This document shows, one piece after another, positions 24,801 through 36,800 of a stretch of DNA of 64,000 bases (position 1 is its first letter; each line of letters starts with the position of its first letter). The translations under genes and the position numbers were made by a program. The DNA comes from Owenia fusiformis (taxonomy: Eukaryota; Annelida; Polychaeta; Sabellida; Oweniidae), in assembly GCA_903813345.2 (NCBI GenBank), contig CAIIXF020000006.1, positions 34,321,524-34,385,523 of the forward strand, read 5' to 3'. A model generated the notes under the pieces. The model searched no databases and was not told where the DNA came from. It was given only the letters and a program-made list of their open reading frames with translations.

Positions 24801-27800
24801 CTGCAATCGTTAACTTTGATCAAAACGAAGACACTATTGATGGGAAGGGATCAACACATTCTATGGCCATGGTCTTGTATAAACGATCAGAAAATAATAA
24901 TGATAACAAGGAGCCGTAAAAAAAAAACAAGATTTCTCTGGGAGACACAGATATATGTAACTATGAAAACCAACGGTTGTTGAGTCAAACCAAAAGTGAC
25001 ACCAACACCGAATCCTATCTCATCAAAAGAAAATCTAGAAATGATGACAAAGTCCAGTTCCTACCACAGTACAATCAAATCTGACCTGATGTGGAGACTT
25101 GTGAGGCATATAATACAATCAGAAGGCCCAGAGACGGCCATGTACAGGGTGGTCTAAAAACGGAAACCCTAACGCCATTTTCCTCATATCTTTTGTCAAA
25201 TTAAGAAATAACTCACTGATATTTAACACATTTGTACATCATTCAATTTCCTACCAGCCTACCATATTTCATGACCATCAGATTGATAGTCACAATGTTT
25301 CAGCACTTTAAAGAACATGCCCCAGTGGCCACTATTGTGCTTTCAGCAAACCTGCACATGTAGTCCAAAAGGTCCCTATCTGTGGGGATACGGCAAAGAT
25401 AGAGAGTATGAGCTCAGGACAATTACAGACCTCAAAGATCATTTGTGCCATTCAGGCCATACCTGCTGAAGAATGCATTCTGATCATTGACAAATGTGCA
25501 GGTTTGACAGCGCAATAATGCCCAAACTTGAAGCATGTTGTTCAAAGTGCTGTAAAATTGAGACTATTGGTCAGATGGTCATAAAATATGGTATGGTTGC
25601 ATGGACGTAGCGCCTATTACGCAAAATACGCACAGGCGTACCAAATGAATTTGAAAAAATTAAAATTGTGTTAAAACGCATTAATTTATTTGCGAATTTA
25701 TTGATGCTTCCTACCGTATCTGTATGTTTACCATTGTCAACTTTTAAGTTGATAAAAACGCTTAGATTCCATCAAATAACATCCTTAAAAAAATTTCGCG
25801 GGGGAGCATACCCCCGGACCCCCTGCGATGTGCAGCCTTCGGCCACGCAATCAGGCATCCTTGAGTGTGCGTACCAACTCAAAATATAGCCCTAGCCCAT
25901 GGGTTGTATGAAAGTGAATGGTGTACAAATAGAGGGAGTAATTTCTTAAAATGACAAAGATATGACGAAAATGCAGGTTTTCAATTTTTGACCACCCTGT
26001 TCAACAAAGCACAAAAGATTCTATTCAACCATCGCATGTATAGATTCTATACTAGAATATGACAATAATTTTGGAGATATGCACTTGACAGCAACCCCAG
26101 CCTTATTTCCAGGATTGTTAAACTGTATAGTGAATCGAGATGGCAAGTGAAGTGATGTTTTTGGCTGATGTTTAAGTCTGCAGAAGATTTTTGTTAAAAG
26201 CTGTAAGAAAACCAGGTCCATCAGGGAGGTGGTAAAGTCACATTGTCACATCGCCAGCGACTATGCAGAATCTGTTAGAAATCTGTACATTCAACACAAC
26301 TCAAAAACCTCATGAAGAATGCCAACCAAAGCAAGTCGAAAAGGATGAAGATGATGTGCGCAAGATATGTAGTCTTGTAGGCCCAAATTATAGATGGTTT
26401 CTAAGGAATGGTAAAATAAGGCAAATCTTGCTTATTTCTAACAAAACGTGCAAATCGGGTGCGCAAAATGCAACAAAAAATAAAAAGGGATGAATCAATC
26501 ATCTTAGCTAGAATTTTTTTTTTAAAAAGGGAGAAGGCTTTGACCATAACAACAACTGGCTCTTACAGTGCAGAGCATCATATGGAAGCATGTCTTGATG
26601 AGGCAGATACTCTAATGATTTACCATGCAGTACAAAGGTCAAAGACGGCTAAGTAAGAATAAGAGAAATTGTTCGATGCAGTGATGCTGATGTGTTGGTC
26701 ATGTTTTTGTACTTCTACCACACAGTGCTTTACATTGTCACATGAGATATTCATGCACAGTGGCCAGGGGTCAAAGCAGCGCTTCATCCCAATTCACATA
26801 ATATGAGAAAACTTGGTGAAAGTTTTGCATATCATTATCAGCAGCCCACACCCTTACAGGATGTGATACTACCTGTTCATTTGCTAAAATTGGGGAAAAT
26901 ATTACACAAAATTGATCAAGAACATTGATCACCTCAGCAATTTTTCCAAACTTGGATCAGATGAGCTTCTACAATGTGAAAGGCTGTGTAGATGACAAGA
27001 ATTCAATGGGGGCAGATGCTCTCAAATTCAAGGGACCTTATCCAAATCTATTGTAAAGATGGATTTTGCACTAATCAGGCTTGTAGATGCCTACTTGCAG
27101 GATTATTGTGCATGTCTATCTGTTCCGGAGAGGTGGGTAATTGCCAAAACACAATAATGGTTGAGGAAAAACCATATCCAGATGTTTAGAATAAAGATGT
27201 TTGAAATCACATCTTCATATTATATAATGATTCTATTGAAAGGTGTAAGCCCTTATATGTAAAAACTTGATATTAATCATGTTTAAAATGAGCATAACAG
27301 TTACATGATTTTTATATGCATGAATATTTGGATAAGTATATCTGATTAAATGTTTAATGATATTATCATTGTGTCTTAAATACACCGTTCACGTACTGTT
27401 ATTTGCTGCTATATATGCGTGACATATATTGTTTACAATAAGATAAATAATTTTTATAAAGGTTTGTAATCATAATAAGATATTATTGCTTGAATTAGTT
27501 TAGCACATGAGGTTTATATCATTTAGAACAAAAATTCTGTTATCTTAAAACGAAAACAATTCAAATTGTAATTTTACTCACAAAACAATGGAAATTATGT
27601 AATAATTACATAATTCTAAGTCCAAAGTATTTTTGCTAATTATCAAAATTTATTTTAAAGTATATACACAATTAACATTTGCTTAGCTCATGATTTCTTT
27701 TATCATTTCCTCTAAAAATGCTTTACAAAAAATGCTATGTCATAATAATAGATTACATAACATTATGTCATATTTATCGAATCTGACCCATATTTCAATC

Positions 27801-30800
27801 TGTCAAAATTGGTTTTTGTAATGTACTCAACAAGACGAACAATTTGATACCCATGACGACTTGTTATACTGGGTGCGGGGGTCAAGTTGATATTTGGCTC
27901 ATAGGTAGCCTGCACTAAAACAGATGACAACAGATTTCATGACATGGTGGCTATTGGCTAAGTACATGTACATCAAACTGCTTTTCTATTTGCAAAAATG
28001 GAAAATACATTTGGGGAAAAACAACAATGAATGTCATAACAATTGAAAGACTCATTATAGATGGATTTAATGACTTTGATTTGACAATTAAAAAGGGAAA
28101 TCTAATATTGCATAATGGAAAATTGGAAATACTGATTTTTAAAACATTTCAGTATTTTGAAAATCTACCACGGCCACAATGTTTTTGGACAATTGGTAAG
28201 TTGTCCATACAAATCTTACTTTTTTATCAAAATGAATACTAAGCACTGTAAAAGTACAAAACTGTTCTCAAGTGGAGTGAGTGTAACTTTAAGTGGGTGC
28301 AACACAAATTTGCTTCAATGCTTGGGAGATTACTGTGTGAAGTTAGGATAAAGTCATCATTTTTACTGAAATACTCTACTTTATCCAGTATTTATGTAAA
28401 CAAACTATATGATACGGACTGTATAATATATATACCAGTAGATCTTGTAGCCTGATTAGAAAGATATGCTTTCATATATATATTTAGCAAGAAAATGAAC
28501 AAATGAAGGAGCTAAAAACGACATACCCTCCCTTAAGCTGGAATTATTGTTATGACTGCATTGTTGGAATGGATTATTTTCTATGGCGGAGGTATCATCA
28601 CTGGGCACTGGTTTACTTGATTGTGGGCGCTTCCTTTTGTTGGAGGGACTTGGTGCTGTATTAAAATCAACTGATGTCGATCTAAAAGTAGAAATGCAAA
28701 GATTATTTAGTTAAAATCCATTTAAATGTCTTAAAAAGACTTCACAATATGCATGACTTTTTCACTGATTTGTCAAAAAGCAGTTTCAACCAATATCAAT
28801 ATCTTACCAAGCTCTTATATACCAAGTGCAACCAATATCAATATTTTACCAAGCTCTTATTTACCCACTGCAACCAATATCAATATCTTACCAAGCTCAT
28901 ATTTACCCACTGCAACCAATTTCAATATCTTACCAAGCTCTTATATACCAAATGCAACCAATATCAATATCTTACCAAGCTCTTATTTCCCACTGCAACC
29001 AATATCAATATCTTACCAAGCTCTTATATACCAAGTGCAACCAATATCAATATTTTACCAAGCTCTTATTTACCCACTGCAACCAATATCAATATCTTAC
29101 CAAGCTCTTATTTACCCACTGCAACCAATATCAATATCTTACCAAGCTCTTATTTACCCACTGCAACCAATATCAATATTTTACCAAGCTCTCAGATCCA
29201 GTGCAACCAATATCAATATCTTACCAAGCTCTTATTTACCAAGTCCACCCAATATCAATAACTTATTATACAGTTATGTTGTTATCTACCAAGCGCAACA
29301 AATTGGTTTAATTTAGCATGTTGTTATTATGCAGTGCAACCAATATCAATATCTTACCAAGCTCTTATTTACCCAGTGCAACCAATATCAATATCTTACC
29401 AAGCTCTTATATACCAAATGCAACCAATATCAATATCTTACCAAGCTCTTATTTCCCACTGCAACCAATATCAATATCTTACCAAGCTCTTATATACCAA
29501 GTGCAACCAATATCAATATTTTACCAAGCTCTTATTTACCCACTGCAACCAATATCAATATCTTACCAAGCTCTTATTTACCCACTGCAACCAATATCAA
29601 TATTTTACCAAGCTCTTATTTACCCAGTGCAACCAATATCAATATTTTACCAAGCTCTTATTTACCCACTGCAACCAATATCAATATCTTACCAAGCTCT
29701 TATTTACCCAGTGCAACCAATATTAATATTAGTTACCCAGTGAAACCAATATCTTACCAAGCTCTTATTTACCCACTGCAACCAATATCAATATTTTACC
29801 AAGCTCTTATTTACCCACTGCAACCAATATCAATATCTTACCAAGCTCTTATTTACCCACTACAACCAATATCCATAACTTATTATACAGATATGTTGTT
29901 ATCTACCAAGCGCAACAAATTGCTTAAATTTAGCCTGCTGTTATTATGCAGTGCAACCAATATCAATATCTTACCAAGCTCTTCTTTACCCACTGCAACC
30001 AATATCAATATTAGTTACCCAGTGAAACCAATATCAATATCTTACCAAGCTCTTATTTACCCAGTGCAACCAATATCAATATCTTACCAAGCTCTTATTT
30101 ACCCACTGCAACCAATATCAATATCTTACCAAGCTCTTATTTACCCAGTGCAACCAATATCAATATCTTACCAAGCTCTTATTTACCCAGCGCAACCAAT
30201 ATCAATATCTTACCAAGCTCTTATTTACCCAGTGCAACCAATATCAATATCTTACCAAGCTCTTATTTACCCACTGCAACCAATATCAATATCTTACCAA
30301 GCTCTTATTTACCCAGTACAACCAATATCCATAACTTATTATACAGTTATGTTGTTATCTACCAAGCGCAACAAATTGCTTTAATTAAGCATGTTGTTAT
30401 TATGCAGTGCAACCAATAACCATAACTTAGCACGCAGTTATTTCCCCAATGCAACCAATATCCATTACATGTACTTAGTATGTATTTATTTACAGCGTGC
30501 AACCAATACCCATAATTAATAGCATGCATTTATTTAGTGAGTGTGACTAATATCCATAACTTAGCATGCATTTATAAACCCAGTGTAACCAATATTCATA
30601 ATTTAGCATGCAATTATATAGGACCTCTGCAAATGTTAAAAAATGAAAGGGGGGAAAGGAGGTATCAGAGGTTTTATATCCTTAAAGTTTTACAAAAAAA
30701 ACATTACGAACTACAGAAAACTACCCCATTCCAAGAATGAGTGATTAATGCAGAGTTCATGCATGGGCTGCTATCCAAAATACCCAACACTAACATGCAT

Positions 30801-33800
30801 TCTGTATATACTTACAAACTGTTATTACTTTGTGAGATTTGTGTGTCATCTTCGAGATTCAATGAATTGCTGTTAAAAACAATAATTTAATGTATAGTAT
30901 TTTAACAGACAAAGGGAGAATATAAATGGTGACAGAAAAAGAGATCTCATTACGAGCTAGAGGTGTTCAGATAAGAGAGGTATTGGATATACAGGTTATA
31001 CTGTACACTATTTCATGTAAATAAAGTATATCACATGACTGTCAATTTGTACATAATACATAATATCCCAGTATATTGTATCACATTTACAAATGCAAAT
31101 GTTCTAGAAATACATTGTTAATTCTAATATATTATGTCATAATATATTATATTAAGAAGAGATAGGGTGTATGATTGTCAATTTAAAGGAATTGATTTTG
31201 TAATTTCTGGCTATGTTTTAATATACCCAAAAAGGGTTCTTCTACTTTTGTATGACCAGAACTTGTGAAATGAAATAAATACAATACTTAATGAAGAATA
31301 TTTGTTTGGTGAAACAGGTTTAAAGATGTAATAAATGTTGGTCAGTCCCAAGTATAGTTTTACTACCATCTAAATAATTCAATAATGATAGATAAAGAGG
31401 CAATTAAGGATAAAGTTGAAACATTAGTGAGCAATTATATTTCAAAAACATATGTTAACAATCCCTTTAATTGACATCATGTCTGTTTCCTTTACTGTCC
31501 CTTTATGACTATGATGGGAATCATTCATACGACAATCATCTTATATGAAGCTTACATATTTCATCAGAATTCAGAAAGTTACAAAAGTTACAATGCCTGG
31601 AGTTTGCAGTCATGATTTTAAAACACACATGTGTACTTAATAAATGCAAAAGCTCAGGAAAAATATAACATGAGTCTAACATGAATCTCAAGAATCAATG
31701 GGGTAAAAAAAATTCCAGATATGGTGTAAGAGTCCCTTAATACTGTAAACCTCTTCCTAAAATTTATTTTCGATTATTCCCTTTCATTTTACTGAATTGA
31801 TGAGGCTTATGAATTTCTAAAGTCTCTACTAAATTCAACAACACAATTGCTTGCAAATTCTACTCTTTTTGAAATATATAACGGACAATTTCTCACCTGA
31901 GTGGAGTGGACTGTGGTCTTGTTGAGCGTCTTTTGTCGCCACCACCAGGTGACACTTTCTGTCGCTGTTGCAGCAAGTTCTCTTTCTCTGTGATGTAGCA
32001 GTTTATCTCTTCCTTTACATAGGGTTGCAGTAGAACTGCACTGGCACTGAATGGACAAAATAAAGATTTAACTACTACATGTACTACTACTACACTTGAC
32101 CACACAAAATATGATGCATAAACCTCTCTATAGTGGAAGTTCTCTGAAATGGAAAACATTTCCAATTCATGTTACCCATTAACATAATAATATAGAAATC
32201 TCTGTTTAAGTGGAACACTTTTCTAAGGCAACAAAGGTTTTCCACATACACATGATGTACTGTACATACCTTGGTCTTTCATCAGGTGATTTATTTAGTA
32301 TGGTTGCAATGAGATTTTGCATTTTTTCAGAATACTGTTCTGGAACATCCTAAAAAGTATATGAGATCATTAGAATTCAACTAAATCTTAATGTACTATA
32401 TGGAAAATAAATACATATAACATAATCATTGCTTGTTAAATGGCACAGACCACTATACAATTTAAATCAATTTTGAACTGCCTCGCCAATTTTTGGCTAC
32501 ATGTATGTCCTAAAAAAGGGCAGATACATATATCTGTATTGTAAACTTCAAAGGAGTATCAAAAATATAGAGAAATACTTATTGAGTGAAGGACAGATTG
32601 AAGCTCATATATGTTAAGTTTCTAAGTAAAACTAACCTGATATTCTCCTTTGACAATTTTGTAGAAGAGGCTGACAAGGTTATTGGCATCAAATGCTGGT
32701 CTTAAAGCACACATCTCATACAAGAGACAGCCCATGGCCTACAAGAACAATATCACATTATGGAATGATCAAGAATAACACCAAAGCATCTTAAGGTTAT
32801 ATGACAATGTTACTGGAGGTTGGACTTAAAGCACACATCTCATACAGGAGGCAGCCCATGGCCTACAAGAACAATATCACATTATGGAATGATCAAGAAT
32901 AACACCAAAGCATCTTAAGGTTATATGACAATGTTACTGGAGGTTGGACTTAAAACACACATCTCATACAGGAGGCAGCCCATGGCCTACAAGAACAATA
33001 TCACATTATGGAATGATCAAGAATAACACCAAAGCATCTTAAGGTTATATGACAATGTTACTGGAGGTTGGACTTAAAGCACACATCTCATACAGGAGGC
33101 AGCCCATGGCCTACAAGAACAATATCACATTATGGAATGATCAAGAATAACACCAAAGCATCTTAAGGTTATATGACAATGTTACTGGAGGTTGGACTTA
33201 AAGCACACATCTCATACAGGAGGCAGCCCATGGCCTACAAGAACAATATCACATTATGGAATGATCAATTACACCAAAGCATCTTAAGGTTATATGACAA
33301 TGTTACTGGAGGTTGGACTTAAAACACACATCTCATACAGGAGGCAGCCCATGGCCTACAAGAACAATATCACATTTGGAATGATCAAGAATAACACCAA
33401 AGCATCTTAAGGTTATATGACAATGTTACTGGAGGTTGGACTTAAAGCACACATCTCATACAGGAGGCAGCCCATGGCCTACAAGAACAATATCACATTA
33501 TGGAATGATCAATTACACCAAAGCATCTTAAGGTTATATGACAATGTTACTGGAGGTTGGACTTAAAACACACATCTCATACAGGAGGCAGCCCATGGCC
33601 TACAAGAACAATATCACATTTGGAATGATCAAGAATAACACCAAAGCATCTTAAGGTTATATGACAATGTTACTGGAGGTTGGACTTAAAACACACATCT
33701 CATACAGGAGGCAGCCCATGGCCTACAAGAACAATATCACATTTGGAATGATCAATTACACCAAAGCATCTTAAGGTTATATGACAATGTTACTGGAGGT

Positions 33801-36800
33801 TGGACTTAAAACACACATCTCATACAGGAGGCAGCCCATGGCCTACAAGAACAATATCACATTTGGAATGATCAAGAATAACACCAAAGCATCTTAAGGT
33901 TATATGACAATGTTACTGGAGGTTGGACTTAAAGCACACATCTCATACAGGAGGCAGCCCATGGCCTACAAGAACAATATCACATTATGGAATGATCAAG
34001 AATAACACCAAAGCATCTTAAGGTTATATGACAATGTTACTGGAGGTTGGACTTAAAACACACATCTCATACAGGAGGCAGCCCATGGCCTACAAGAACA
34101 ATATCACATTATGGAATGATCAAGAATAACACCAAAGCATCTTAAGGTTATATGACAACGAAACTGGAAGTTAAAACACACATCTCATACAAGAGGCAAC
34201 CACTGGCTTACAAGAACAATATCACATTATGGAATGATCAAGAATAACACCAAAGCATCTTAAGGTTATATGACAATGTTACTGGAGGTTGGACTTAAAA
34301 CACACATCTCATACAGGAGGCAGCCCATGGCCTACAAGAACAATATCACATTATGGAATAATCAAGAATAACACCAAAGCATCTTAAGGTTATATGACAA
34401 TGTTACTGGAGGTTGGTCTTAAAACACACATCTCATACATGGCCCATGGCCTACAAGAACAATATCACATTATGGAATAGTCAAGAATAACACCAAAGCA
34501 TCTTAAGGTTATATGACAACTTAACTGGAAGATAAAACACACATGTCATACAAGTTTAAATGCAACCATCTCATGGAAGAAACAATTCAGCTTACAATAT
34601 AATAAATAACAAAGTGAAAAAATATGGAGCATCTGTAATTTATTGATCCTGTTTAACCCTCAGGAGTCTAATAGTGCCCTATATGGCCATGTGATCCATA
34701 CTTCTCACCAATCTCTTTATTTAACCATAACAAACATTCTAACCTGATAAAGGTGTATTGGCTAAACTTTTAAGCATATTGCCACAATAAACTCATTTAT
34801 TTATGAAAAAAGCTCACCCATATGTCTGATTTTGAACTGTATGGTATGTCCTGGCAGAGCTCTGGACTGAGATAACATGGAGTGCCTACACATGTGCTGG
34901 CCATATCAATAGTGTTGTCCATCATTTTAGAGATACCAAAATCCCCTGAAAGTAAGTGATGTGACAATATTAATTAAAACTCAATAAACATGTACATATA
35001 TACATATCATTGATCTCCCAAGTATTAAAGCAAGTGAGTGCTAGTGCTACACCTTCTTTGGGTTCGTAACTACTTCAAATTATCCACTGCATCCATTTTA
35101 AAATAAGAAAAATACACCAATTTGGTCAGAATTGTGAAGAGAATTTTGCATTTACCAGTATTTGAGAAAAATGCGACCATTCTGTGGGCTCACATGATGA
35201 AAAAACTAAGTTCTCAAAAAGTAGGCTGCTTGGACCATTGGTGTACATTAGTGGTGTCAATTAACCGCTTGAGCATTAACTGGTTAACCGGGGTTTTTTA
35301 CCGGTTAAAGTCGGTTAACCGGCGGGAAATTTGAACTGATAATTTCAAATGAAATCTTCATCTTCGATCTTGAAAGTTGAAAAAATTGGAAAAATGATAT
35401 ATCGGCGTTTATTTTTTACGTTCGTCAAGCTTTACTCTATTCTATGTAAGTAAGCGCGGGAAAGCAATGTGGCAGGGATTAAAGTTGCTGATTGGATGTT
35501 TGTAAAGGAATTATCGGACCTATCACATGTATGAGTAGCTCACATGAAACTGACGCTTGAAAAACAAACAGATTAAAATGCAAAGTAAGCGCGGGAAAGC
35601 AATGTGGCAGGGATTAAAGTTGCTGATTGGATGTTTGTAAGGAGTTATGGGACTTATGACATGTATGAGTAGCTTACGTGAAACTGACACCATAAAACCA
35701 AACGGATTAGCATGCAAAATAAGCGCGGGAAATAACAGAATTATACACGGTCAACTAACCGCCCATAAAAACACAGACCGGTCAAGGCATTATCGGCGGT
35801 TAACCGGTTAATACTTGACACCTCTAGTGTACATTACCAGCATGGACACCATAATTTAGATGGAAGCATTGGTTCAGACAAATGGCAGTTTTGTTTCAGG
35901 AGAGTTAGAACATTATTTTTCTGCACTTTTTTGCTATTTTGAAAATACACACATTTCTGCATCTTACAAAAATTCTTAATAAAATTAGCGGCTCTGATCA
36001 TTTTATGTAAAATCATGTTCAGAACACGACCAAAAAGTCTGTTTGTCTGTTTCATTTATAAATACTGATAGCAAACCATATCCTATGAGGCGATAGAAAA
36101 TACATACCTATTTTTACAGTGCCTTTTTTGGTTAGGAAAACATTTTGAGTTTTCAAGTCCCTAAAACAGAAAAATTGTGTGTTATGTTTAATAATATAAA
36201 AAATCTTTTTCTAAGGTTTGTCTGAGAAACAACCTTATAAAATCAAACATTTACTTTAAGAGTGTCTTATAAGAAAAAGTGTTCAAACAACAAAACAATA
36301 GACCTCTTTGAGTTCATATTATACTTTGACTATGTCACTATTGAAATTTTATGCACCTTAACTTAGCCCAATATCTTATTGATATTTAGGGCCAGGGGTT
36401 GCCTCAAAAAATGTCACACTAGGTTTTAATGTGATCCATTTCCTTAATGGTTAGAGCACAAAGTCTTAGTGTATTTATACCTTTTTAGATCCAGGATTAC
36501 TATGAGCCCAAGGGATTTTCACACATTTGGTATAAACTGCCATTTGAACAAGATTGAATATATATTATATATGTGTAAAATTTCCGGTGAAACTTGTGAG
36601 ATTGCACCCTTTACATACCTATGTAGAACTTTCTTTGAGTGCATATGCTGCACTGCCATAGCTAACTGCACAAACCATTGCATAACCTGACTCTCGGGGA
36701 AGTACTCCTCTTTCTGGAAATATTGAAATATTAAGTCGAACATGAGTGTGTTTATTGATGGTCAACAAATTACAAAGAAATTAAGGTGACACAGTTGTTA

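Larger units (their letters stand above)
18637..28526 (-). other. 9.9-kb intron of the NEK gene hosting a nested gene and transposons
   Basis: Exon 28681-28527 ends in phase 1 (GAG G|gtatgt) and the next exon begins in matching phase at 18636 (ag|GT GAC TAC). Between them lie a retrotransposon relic, a complete TRIM gene on the opposite strand, a 109-bp tandem duplication and a 4-kb TIR transposon relic with a further insertion. The stretch 20026-21174 is AT-rich and holds nothing I recognise. Confidence 0.7.

Noticed and set aside
28749-30384. Overlapping open frames of 130-351 codons with periodic peptides
   Set aside because: They are the 42-bp minisatellite read in three frames. All frames are equally open, no domain is present, and the array lies in a NEK intron.
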